Positions 44,650-51,630 of a DNA stretch of 64,000 bases are shown here, in pieces. Every line of letters starts with the position of its first letter. Position 1 is the stretch's first letter. The position numbers were made by a program, and so were the translations under genes. Below the pieces are notes generated by a model that saw only the letters and a program-made list of their open reading frames with translations, had not been told where the DNA came from and ran no database searches. The stretch comes from Nitrospirillum amazonense (GTDB lineage: Bacteria > Pseudomonadota > Alphaproteobacteria > Azospirillales > Azospirillaceae): the NCBI RefSeq assembly GCF_007828045.1, contig NZ_VITN01000002.1, positions 434,001-498,000 on the forward strand, read 5' to 3'.

Positions 44650-45249
44650 ATGAAGCACCTAATAGTGAATAATCTTGCCCACAATATAGAAGAATCTAAT
44701 AAGATTTTACGCCGAAAAGTGAGAATTGCCGCGCGATTAAGGGAAAACATTCTGTCGGCACCAGAAAAATTTCCCTCCATGATTGAGGATATATACGTAA
44801 GAGTTAGGAATTTATACTTTGCGACATTTGTCGCAATTATCGCCATTCTTGCATCTATATTCCCTTATTTGTTCATATCAGAGTGCAATCAATTGCACGG
44901 ACTAAATGTTATTAAATCGCTGCTTATGCGTTTTGGCGCTCTGTATTTCATGGCATTTACCTTGCTCGTAGCGATACGCGGTGTCAGTTCTTTTTTTGGA
45001 AGCACACTTTTTATAGTCATGCCCCTTTTTTCGACGAAAATTGCTGGAAAGATTCGCAAAGACTTGGCCAAAAGCTTCCACGGAGATGCATTTTTAAGGG
45101 TGACTGGCATAGCATCCATTGCTGCTTTATTTCTCTGGACATACTCAACAATTAGCATAATAAAATTCACGAATGAAATTACAACAGACCAAAAACTCAT
45201 GGAGTATAGCCTATATCGAGACAAGAACTGTCACAAAGAGCAACCTTAA
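44650..45249 (+). CDS. AT-rich orphan membrane protein
   Basis: A 199-residue protein of unknown family with about three hydrophobic segments: LYFATFVAIIAILASIFPYL (about 56-75), a long stretch near 95-125 (ALYFMAFTLLVAIRG, TLFIVMPLF), and ASIAALFLWTYSTISII (about 154-170). The N-terminus is basic and soluble (NILRRKVRIAARLRE-like). Codon use is strongly AT-rich against GC-rich neighbours, indicating horizontal acquisition. The ribosome site AAGGA lies 11 bases upstream. No partner gene is visible next to it. Confidence 0.6.
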   Translation: MKHLIVNNLAHNIEESNKILRRKVRIAARLRENILSAPEKFPSMIEDIYVRVRNLYFATFVAIIAILASIFPYLFISECNQLHGLNVIKSLLMRFGALYFMAFTLLVAIRGVSSFFGSTLFIVMPLFSTKIAGKIRKDLAKSFHGDAFLRVTGIASIAALFLWTYSTISIIKFTNEITTDQKLMEYSLYRDKNCHKEQP

Positions 45250-45318
45250 TATTGTTTTCCAAACTCTCTTTGTATTGGATACTGCATCCCATTTATTTCA
45301 TTTTTTATTGTTAGTCGG

Positions 45319-45343
45319 GAAAATCACACCCAAAATCACACCA
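45319..45343. repeat. short tandem direct repeat at edge of AT-rich insert
   Basis: Two copies of AAAATCACACC separated by two bases lie in the 186-base gap between the orphan membrane protein and the NTF2-like gene. They mark where base composition returns to normal. No recombinase gene is present and no second boundary copy was found. Confidence 0.35.
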
Positions 45344-45435
45344 CCCCGCCTGATCCTCAAAAAAACCCAATCGCCCCTGTATCCTTTACTCCTTGTCGTT
45401 CGTCTTCCAGGCTCAAGGCCTAAAGGAGAAGCGAT

Positions 45436-45888
45436 ATGAGTGATGAGGTGAGGAAAGTTCTGAACGCCTACCGCCAGGCGGTATGGGACCGGGACGCCAA
45501 GGCGCTGCTGGCGCTCTATACCGAGGACGTGGTGGTGTTCGACACCTGGGACAGCTGGTCCTATCCGGATCGCGCGGCCTGGACGGAGTCGGTCAAGGCG
45601 TGGCTGGGCGGCCTGAATGACGAGCGGGTGCAGGTCACGGCGGAAGAGGTGCGGGTGGTCGGCGGTGGCGAGGCCGCGGGCCTCAGCGCCTTCCTGACCT
45701 ACACCGCCCTGTCGCCCGAGGGCGCCAAGCTGCGGTCCATGCAGAACCGCCTGAGCTGGCAGCTGGTGAAGCATGAAAGCCAGTGGCGCATCGCGCAGGA
45801 GCACACCTCCGTCCCCATCGCGCCGGAGAGCTTGATGGGGCATCTCAGCCGGGACTCAGACGAGGATGGCCCCACCCTCCGGGAGTGA
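45436..45888 (+). CDS. NTF2/SnoaL-like small protein
   Basis: A 150-residue nuclear-transport-factor-2-fold protein of the DUF4440/YybH kind: VLNAYRQAVWDRDAKALLAL, YTEDVVVFDTWDSWSYPD, then LSWQLVKHESQWRIAQEHTS. Starts at ATG 45436 after AAGGAG. Its 3' end overlaps the 3' end of the convergent ECF sigma gene by 33 bases. The sigma factor also carries an NTF2-like tail. The ligand or reaction is unknown. Confidence 0.82.
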   Translation: MSDEVRKVLNAYRQAVWDRDAKALLALYTEDVVVFDTWDSWSYPDRAAWTESVKAWLGGLNDERVQVTAEEVRVVGGGEAAGLSAFLTYTALSPEGAKLRSMQNRLSWQLVKHESQWRIAQEHTSVPIAPESLMGHLSRDSDEDGPTLRE

Positions 45889-46764
45889 AGCCATCTCCAG
45901 GGGACGGGCGTCGGCCATGCCGCGCGCCACCGGGCAGTGGAAGAAATCCCGGATGCGGGTGATGCGCCCGTCCCGCCAGCTGATGAGGATGAAGTTGGCG
46001 ATGGCGCCGTCGCGGTAGGACAGCAGGCCGGGTTGGCCGTCGATGCCGCCCGGCACCAGGTGCCAGCCCAGCAGGCGGCTGTAGTTGCCGAAGTACGGTT
46101 CCACGCCGGCGCGGCCATGGCGTGTGAACTCCCCCATCAGGTCCAGGCGCACGTCGTCGGCCAGCAGGGCGCGCACAGCGTCGAAGTCGCGGGCGTTGAA
46201 CAGGGCGACGTAGCGGGCCAGGTGCGCCCGCTCCTCCGCCGACAGCACCAGCGGCGCCGGGTCCTCCAGCGTGGCCGCCAGGGCGCGCAGCTTGGCCCGG
46301 CCCCGGTGCAGGGTGGCCTTCACCGCCGGCACGCTCATGTCCAGCATGGGCGCGATCTCCGCCAGGGTGTAGCCCAGCACGTCCATGAGGATGAGGCAGG
46401 CACGCTGGGCCGGCGACAGCTTCATGAAGGGGCGCAGGCCGAACTCCGCCAGTTCGCGCTGGTTGAGCGCGTCCGTGGTCTCCACCGCCAGGTGCTCATG
46501 GTCGTCCAGCGGCTCCGTCCGGCCGCCGCGCCTCAGGGCGTCCAGGGCGGCGTTGCGGGCGATGCGGAACATCCAGGCTTCGGGGCTGTCCAGCCGCTCA
46601 GCCCCGGGCCAAGCCTGCAAGGCCTTCAGCAGGGTGTCCTGCAACACGTCCTCCCCCTCCACCGCCGAGCCCACCATGCGGGCGCAGAAAGTGTAGAGCC
46701 GGGGGCGCAGGTCGCGCACCAGGCGGTCGAAGTCCGTCTGGGGCCGGGAATGGATCTGAAGCAT
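45856..46764 (-). CDS. ECF-type RNA polymerase sigma factor with C-terminal SnoaL-like domain
   Basis: A 302-residue extracytoplasmic-function sigma factor. The start at 46764 (MLQIHSRPQTDFD) leaves a standard region 2 (YTFCARMVGSAVEGEDVLQD, SPEAWMFRIARNAALDALRR) and region 4 (LSPAQRACLILMDVLGYTLA, MSVPAVKATLHRGRAKLR). From about residue 185 an NTF2/SnoaL-like domain follows (YVALFNARDFDAVRALLADD). ECF groups with this tail use it in place of an anti-sigma factor. The gene is divergent from a GST gene 158 bases away, a possible target. Confidence 0.88.
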   Translation of the reverse strand: MLQIHSRPQTDFDRLVRDLRPRLYTFCARMVGSAVEGEDVLQDTLLKALQAWPGAERLDSPEAWMFRIARNAALDALRRGGRTEPLDDHEHLAVETTDALNQRELAEFGLRPFMKLSPAQRACLILMDVLGYTLAEIAPMLDMSVPAVKATLHRGRAKLRALAATLEDPAPLVLSAEERAHLARYVALFNARDFDAVRALLADDVRLDLMGEFTRHGRAGVEPYFGNYSRLLGWHLVPGGIDGQPGLLSYRDGAIANFILISWRDGRITRIRDFFHCPVARGMADARPLEMASLPEGGAILV

Positions 46765-46922
46765 GCAGGGACGCCTTCCGCTGGGGTGCATCCCCCAAGG
46801 ACGATCGGCGCCGGCGGAAGGTTACAGGGGGTGTGAAAAATATTTCCGGGCGCGATGTCGAATCCTTTCGGGCCGCGCCGGCGTCTTAGCGGTGTTCCCC
46901 AAACCCACGGAGCATACGCATC

Positions 46923-47558
46923 ATGGAACTCTACACCCTTCCCGGTTCCCCCAGCGCCCGCAAGGTCCTGGCCGTCGTCCACCATCTGGGCCTGGCGGTG
47001 GAGGTCCGCACCCTGGACTTCCTGAAACAGGAAACGCGGCAGCCCGGCTTCCTGGCCCTCAACCCCAACGGCATGGTGCCGGTGCTGGTGGATGGCGGCC
47101 AGACCCTCTGGGAGTCCTGCGCCATCAACCAGTACCTGGTGGCCAAGGCCGGCGGCTCCCCCCTGTTTCCGGACGATGCGGCCGTGCGCGCCGACATCGC
47201 CCGCTGGCAGTTCTGGGAGCAGGCGCACTTCAACAAGGCCTGGGGCACGCTGATCTTCGAAAGCATCATCAAGCCCCGCAACGGCCTGGGCGAACCGGCG
47301 GCGGAGGTCATCGCCTTCTTCCAGCGGGACCTGGCCCGCTTCGCCCCCGTGCTGGAAAGCCACTTGGCCGGCCGGACCTATCTGGTCGGCGACGGCGTCA
47401 CCCTGGCCGATTACGGCCTGGTCTGCCTGGAGGGCTATCGCGGGGTCACCCCCTTCGACTGGACGCCCTTCCCCAACATCAACCGCTACCTGGATCACAT
47501 GCGGGAACAACCCGCCTGGGTGAAGGCGGCCCCACCTGCGGCGGCGGTGGCGGCCTGA
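46923..47558 (+). CDS. glutathione S-transferase family protein
   Basis: A 211-residue GST. The thioredoxin-fold N-domain has MELYTLPGSPSARKVLAVVH with a Ser in the catalytic region, the cis-Pro segment NPNGMVPVLVDGG, and the glutathione-binding ESCAINQYL. A helical C-domain follows (YLVGDGVTLADYGLVCLEGY). It is divergent from the ECF sigma factor and could belong to its regulon (oxidative or electrophile stress). Assignment as maleylacetoacetate isomerase is not supported by its location. Confidence 0.88.
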   Translation: MELYTLPGSPSARKVLAVVHHLGLAVEVRTLDFLKQETRQPGFLALNPNGMVPVLVDGGQTLWESCAINQYLVAKAGGSPLFPDDAAVRADIARWQFWEQAHFNKAWGTLIFESIIKPRNGLGEPAAEVIAFFQRDLARFAPVLESHLAGRTYLVGDGVTLADYGLVCLEGYRGVTPFDWTPFPNINRYLDHMREQPAWVKAAPPAAAVAA

Positions 47559-47598
47559 TCCGGAACGCGCGGCGGGGTCACACCCGCCGCGTCGTCGA

Positions 47599-48240
47599 TC
47601 ACCCCGCCAGCTCGCGCTGCAAATCCGCCAGCGTGCCCTGGATGTGCCGGGCGGTCAGCGTTTCCACGGCCGGGGCGTCGCCGGCCATCCAGGCGTCGAA
47701 CAGGGCGCGGTGCTCGTCCCGCGCCCTGTCGTCGCGGCCCTGGGGTTCCAGGTGCACGCGGACATAGCGTTCCGACAGGATGTGCAGGCGTTCCATCAAC
47801 TGGCTGGTGATGCCGCCCGCCGGACGGATCAGCGCCATGTGGAAGGCGCGGTTGTGGGTGACATGGCCGGTGCCGGCGGTGCCCTGTTCCCGCTCCAGCG
47901 CCAGCAGCTCGGCCCGGGCGTGGTCGCGGTCGGCCGGGGTGGCGCGCCGGGCGCCGTCCGCCGTCGCCCCGGGTTCCAGCTTCAGGCGCAGGGCGAACAC
48001 CTCCGTCGCCTCTTCCGCCGTCAGGGTGTTCACCACATAGCCCCGGTTGGGGAAGGAGGTGACCAGGCCGTCCTGTTCCAGCCGGCCCAAGGCCTCGCGC
48101 AGGGGGATCTTGCTGATGCCCAGCTGGTTGGCCACCGCCGCCTGCTGCACCGCCGTGCCCGGCGCCATGGTGCCCAGCAGGATATGGTCCCGCACGATTT
48201 CATAGGCCTGGTCGGGCAGGCTGCGAACGATGATGCTCAT
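47599..48240 (-). CDS. GntR family transcriptional regulator (FadR/FCD subfamily)
   Basis: A 213-residue regulator with an N-terminal GntR winged helix (QAYEIVRDHILLGTMAPGTA, IPLREALGRLEQDGLV) and a helical FCD ligand-binding domain (EVFALRLKLEPGATADGARR, DEHRALFDAWMAGDAPAVET). FCD regulators usually respond to sugars or organic acids. It lies at the end of the GH51-GH27 block on the same strand, so it is the likely local regulator of arabinose-related genes. A LacI-type operator is present 82 bases upstream of its start. Confidence 0.9.
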   Translation of the reverse strand: MSIIVRSLPDQAYEIVRDHILLGTMAPGTAVQQAAVANQLGISKIPLREALGRLEQDGLVTSFPNRGYVVNTLTAEEATEVFALRLKLEPGATADGARRATPADRDHARAELLALEREQGTAGTGHVTHNRAFHMALIRPAGGITSQLMERLHILSERYVRVHLEPQGRDDRARDEHRALFDAWMAGDAPAVETLTARHIQGTLADLQRELAG

Positions 48241-48321
48241 GCGGCGGGTTCAGTCGGGAGAGGGGCGCGGCGGACTGCCGTGCCCCATCATACCATTTTC
48301 CGGATGAAAATCCGCTGGCTC

Positions 48322-48335
48322 TGTTAGCGCTACCA
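48322..48335 (-). promoter_or_regulatory. LacI-family-type operator upstream of gntR
   Basis: TGTTAGCGCTACCA is a near-perfect 14-bp palindrome around GCGC. It is identical in form to the xylose-responsive motif known in Caulobacter and close to the general LacI-family site. It falls in the 96-base gap between the GH27 stop (48337) and the GntR start (48240). No LacI-family gene is in this window. Confidence 0.5.
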
Positions 48336-48336
48336 C

Positions 48337-49914
48337 CTACCGGGTGGCGCGCAGCAGCACCACGCCATGCGCCGGCACCGTGTGGGCCATACCCGGCGCC
48401 ACGCTGCGGTGGGCCCACAGGTCGCGCACGCTGGGATGGTCGCCCAGGCCCAGGGCGGGCCAGTCGGCGGTGAGGATCACCGGCTTGTCCGTGCGGTTGA
48501 ACAGGCCCACGGCGACCGAGCCATCGGCCAGGGGCCGCGTCCACACCTCCGTCCCGTCCCGCTTGCGCACCGGCAGGCCTTGGCGGCCCAGCGGGTCCTG
48601 GTCGATGGCGATGACCTCGGCATTGCCCAGCAGGGCCAGGGTGTCCGGGGTCATGGACCGGGCGTCGTTACCCATCAACAGCGGTGCCGCCATCATGGCC
48701 CAGAGGCTGATGTGGGTGCGGTATTCCTCCACGCTCATGCCGCCGTTGCCGACCTCCAGCATGTCGGGGTCGTTCCAGCCGCCGGGGCCGGTATGGCGGG
48801 GCACGCCGTTCTTGTCGAAGCCGATGGCCGCCATGCTGGCGTAGGTATCCTCGATGTCTCCGGTCGTGCGCCACAGATTGCCGCCCACGTCGCGTCCCCA
48901 GGCGCCGACATCGAAACGGCCGTATTCGCACAGGCTGTAGACGATGGGGCGGCCGGTGGCGGCCCCCGCGGCGGCCAGCGCCGTGCCCATCTGCTGATAC
49001 ACCGCCTGCACCGTCTCCACCGTGTGGTAGAAGCCCTCGCCTGAGCAGAGGTCGTATTTGAGGTAGTCGACGCCCCATTCCGCCCAGGTGCGGGCGTCCT
49101 GTTCGACATGGCCGTAGCTGCCGGCGTAGCCGGCGCAGGTCTTTGGGCCCGGCGAGCTGTAGATACCCAGCTTCAGCCCCCGCGCGTGGACATAATCGGC
49201 CAGGGCCTTCATGTCCGGGAACTTGGCGTTAGGACGCAGCACGCCATCGGGCCCCCGTTCGCCCTGCCAGCCGTCGTCGATGTTGACGTAGACATAGCCG
49301 GCGTCGCGCAGGCCGCTGCGCACCAGGGCGTCGGCGATCTCCCGCACGGTCTTGTCGTCGATGGCCTCGGCGAACTTGTTCCAGCTGCTCCACCCCATGG
49401 GCGGGGTGCGCGCCAGGCCGTTGCTGGGCACATGGGCCGGTGCGGGCAGCGGATAGGTCGGGAAGGCCAGGGCCGCCATCTCCGCCGCCGTGGCGCGGTG
49501 GGCGGCGGCGTCCTGCTTCTCGTACCAGACCTGGCCGGTCAGCCTCACGCCCTGGTTCCCCTCCGGCCCGTCCGGCGTCAGGGTCAGGTCCAGGGGCTTC
49601 AGCTTGGGGTTGCCGTTGTCGATGTGGAAGACCAGCCCCTCCCCCGCCGGGCCCTTCCCCACCACCTTCAGGTCCAGCATGGGCAGGTCGCCATACCACT
49701 CGGACGTGATGGTGCCGTGCAGGCCACCCGCGTCCCGGCGGAGGACCATCTTGGTGAAGCGGGGGAAGGACGGGGCGGCCTGGAAGACCCAGTCGCCCGT
49801 CAGGTCGGCCGCCATCGCCCCCGTGACCGGGCCGGCGAGAAGAATGCCGGCCAGGACGGCAAGGACACGCCCGAGGACACGCCCAGGGGCGTGCCCAAGG
49901 AAAAGCTTGTTCAT
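48337..49914 (-). CDS. glycoside hydrolase family 27 enzyme (alpha-galactosidase / beta-L-arabinopyranosidase)
   Basis: A 525-residue secreted glycosidase. ATG 49914 gives a signal peptide (LAVLAGILLAGPVTGAMAAD). Residues about 35-140 are a small beta-rich domain (GDWVFQAAPSFPRFTKMVLR). GH27 catalysis follows from ARTPPMGWSSWNKFAEAIDD, with VYVNIDDGWQ, nucleophile Asp in GVDYLKYDLCS, acid/base Asp in WRTTGDIEDTY, and NDPDMLEVGNGGMS. Pairing with a GH51 arabinofuranosidase (four-base overlap) makes beta-L-arabinopyranosidase activity as likely as alpha-galactosidase. Confidence 0.9.
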   Translation of the reverse strand: MNKLFLGHAPGRVLGRVLAVLAGILLAGPVTGAMAADLTGDWVFQAAPSFPRFTKMVLRRDAGGLHGTITSEWYGDLPMLDLKVVGKGPAGEGLVFHIDNGNPKLKPLDLTLTPDGPEGNQGVRLTGQVWYEKQDAAAHRATAAEMAALAFPTYPLPAPAHVPSNGLARTPPMGWSSWNKFAEAIDDKTVREIADALVRSGLRDAGYVYVNIDDGWQGERGPDGVLRPNAKFPDMKALADYVHARGLKLGIYSSPGPKTCAGYAGSYGHVEQDARTWAEWGVDYLKYDLCSGEGFYHTVETVQAVYQQMGTALAAAGAATGRPIVYSLCEYGRFDVGAWGRDVGGNLWRTTGDIEDTYASMAAIGFDKNGVPRHTGPGGWNDPDMLEVGNGGMSVEEYRTHISLWAMMAAPLLMGNDARSMTPDTLALLGNAEVIAIDQDPLGRQGLPVRKRDGTEVWTRPLADGSVAVGLFNRTDKPVILTADWPALGLGDHPSVRDLWAHRSVAPGMAHTVPAHGVVLLRATR

Positions 49915-51503
49915 TGCAGTTCCAGAACGACCACGGACTTGGCCGGCAGGGTCACGCTGACGGTGTCGCCCGACAGCTTGGCATCGCCGAAGGCCACCGG
50001 CACCACCGTCTGCGGATGGTCGAAGGTGTTGTCGCTGTTCATGGCCGGGGCGGTCAGGATGCGGCCAGTGACCTTGCCCGCCTTCAGGCCCGCCAGGCGC
50101 ACTTGCACGGGCGCCGCCTTGTTCGGATCGACGTTGGTCAGGGCCAGGCGGGTGACGCCGTCCGTGCCACGGCCGGCCGAGGCGCTGACGGCGGGGACGG
50201 CGCGGCCGCCCTGGCTGTAGTCCGGCCCGGTCACCGCCAGCGGCAGGCTGGCGGCCCCCTGGAAGCCCTTGTACATGTCGAAGACGTGGTAGGTGGGGGT
50301 CAGCACCATGCGCGGCCCGTCCGTCAGGATCATGGCCTGCAGCACGTTCACCATCTGGGCGATGTTGGCCATACGCACGCGGTCGGCATGGGCATGGAAG
50401 ATGTTCAGGCTGATCGCCGCCACCACCGCGTCGCGCAGGGTGTTCTGCTGTTGCAGGAAGCCGGGGTTGCTGCCGGGGGTGGGGTCGTGCCAGGTGCCCC
50501 ATTCATCCACCACCAGGGCGACCCGCTTTTCCGGATCGTACTTGTCCATGATGGCGCTGTGGTGGCTGATGAAGGTGCCGATCTGGTAGGCGCCGAAGAC
50601 GCTGGCGAACCATTCCGCCTCACCGAACTCGGTGGCGGAGCCCTTCACCTTCCAGGTGCCCTTGGGCACCATGTTGAACGAGGCCACGTCGTAATAATGC
50701 ATGGACAGCGCGTCGATTTCCTTGGCCGCCCGCGCCATGATGGTCTCGGTCCAGGCGGTGTCGTCATCGCTGGGGCCCACGGCGATGAACTTCGTCGGCT
50801 GGCCGGCGCCCGGCTTCAGGAAGGTGCGGGTCTGGCGCAGCAGGTCGGCGTAGTAGTCGGCGCGCATGTTGCCGCCGCAGCCCCAGACCTCGTTGCCCAC
50901 AGCGAACCAGTTCAGGGTCCAGGGCTTGTCCCGGCCGTTGGCCCGCCGCTCCTGCACCAGGGTGCCGTGGTTGTCGGCCGTCATGTAGGCGACCCAGTCG
51001 GCCATCTCGCGCACGCTGCCGCTGCCCAGGTTGCCGTTGACGTAGGTGCCGGCGCCGATCAGCTCCGAGAAATCCATGAACTCATGGGTGCCGAAGGCGT
51101 TGTTCTCCTCCACCCCGCCCCAGTTCGTGTTCACGATGACGGGCCGGCGGTCCTTGGGGCCGATGCCGTCGCGCCAGTGGTATTCGTCGGCGAAGCAGCC
51201 GCCGGGCCAGCGCACCACCGGCACATGCAGGTTCTTCAGCGCCTCCACCACGTCCTTGCGATAGCCGCGGATGTTGGGGATGGGGCTGTCCGGGCCCACC
51301 CAGATGCCGCCATAGATCTGCGTGCCCAGATGCTCCGCGAACTGGCCGTAGATCTCCTTGGCGATGACCGGGCCGGGATGGTCGGCCTGGACGGTCACGG
51401 TGGCCGAAGGGGCGGCGAAGGCCATCGGGGCGCCCAGGGCGGTACCCGCCAGCAGGACGGCGGCGGCGATGGGGCCAGCAGTGGGGCGAAGAGCACGGAT
51501 CAT
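49911..51503 (-). CDS. alpha-L-arabinofuranosidase (GH51)
   Basis: Removes terminal alpha-L-arabinofuranosyl residues from arabinan, arabinoxylan or arabinogalactan. The 530-residue protein starts at 51503 and has an N-terminal signal peptide (IAAAVLLAGTALGAPMAFAA), so it acts in the periplasm or outside. GH51 landmarks: EIYGQFAEHLGTQIYGGIWV, VVRWPGGCFADEYHWRDGIG, acid/base Glu in WFAVGNEVWGCGG, and nucleophile Glu in LVVDEWGTWHDPT. It is the first gene of the GH51-GH27-gntR unit, divergent from a Tat-exported glycosidase-like gene. Confidence 0.94.
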   Translation of the reverse strand: MIRALRPTAGPIAAAVLLAGTALGAPMAFAAPSATVTVQADHPGPVIAKEIYGQFAEHLGTQIYGGIWVGPDSPIPNIRGYRKDVVEALKNLHVPVVRWPGGCFADEYHWRDGIGPKDRRPVIVNTNWGGVEENNAFGTHEFMDFSELIGAGTYVNGNLGSGSVREMADWVAYMTADNHGTLVQERRANGRDKPWTLNWFAVGNEVWGCGGNMRADYYADLLRQTRTFLKPGAGQPTKFIAVGPSDDDTAWTETIMARAAKEIDALSMHYYDVASFNMVPKGTWKVKGSATEFGEAEWFASVFGAYQIGTFISHHSAIMDKYDPEKRVALVVDEWGTWHDPTPGSNPGFLQQQNTLRDAVVAAISLNIFHAHADRVRMANIAQMVNVLQAMILTDGPRMVLTPTYHVFDMYKGFQGAASLPLAVTGPDYSQGGRAVPAVSASAGRGTDGVTRLALTNVDPNKAAPVQVRLAGLKAGKVTGRILTAPAMNSDNTFDHPQTVVPVAFGDAKLSGDTVSVTLPAKSVVVLELQ

Positions 51504-51537
51504 TCCTGGAGGCACTCCCTGTGGTGTTTTTAAGTCG

Positions 51538-51551
51538 TATAATAGTACTAT
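51538..51551. promoter_or_regulatory. divergent promoter core with palindromic operator candidate
   Basis: Between the GH51 gene and the divergent Tat-exported gene, TATAAT (51538-51543) overlaps a perfect 10-bp palindrome ATAGTACTAT (51542-51551). A related ATAATACTAT occurs at 59451-59460 upstream of the AraD1-like gene. This could be the site of the local GntR regulator. Confidence 0.45.
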
Positions 51552-51630
51552 CCGGCGACAGCGGGGTTGTAAACCTTTCGCGGGCCGGCCGCCGCCGGAA
51601 AAGAACAAGCAGAAACAGGAGACGTCATCC

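Noticed and set aside
46830-46900. TGTCGAA...CGTC as a possible ECF-type promoter for the GST gene
   Set aside because: The spacing between the two elements is 22 bases, three more than the 19 expected for the TGTCACA-N16-CGTC pattern; too weak to list.
46923-47558. GST gene as maleylacetoacetate isomerase for the tyrosine pathway
   Set aside because: It is more than 15 kb from hmgA/fahA and divergent from a sigma factor, and the typical SSCSWRVR-type MaiA active-site segment is not present.
49915-50502. N-terminal extension of the GH27 frame to 50502
   Set aside because: The extension lies inside the GH51 gene in another frame; ATG 49914 directly precedes a good signal peptide.
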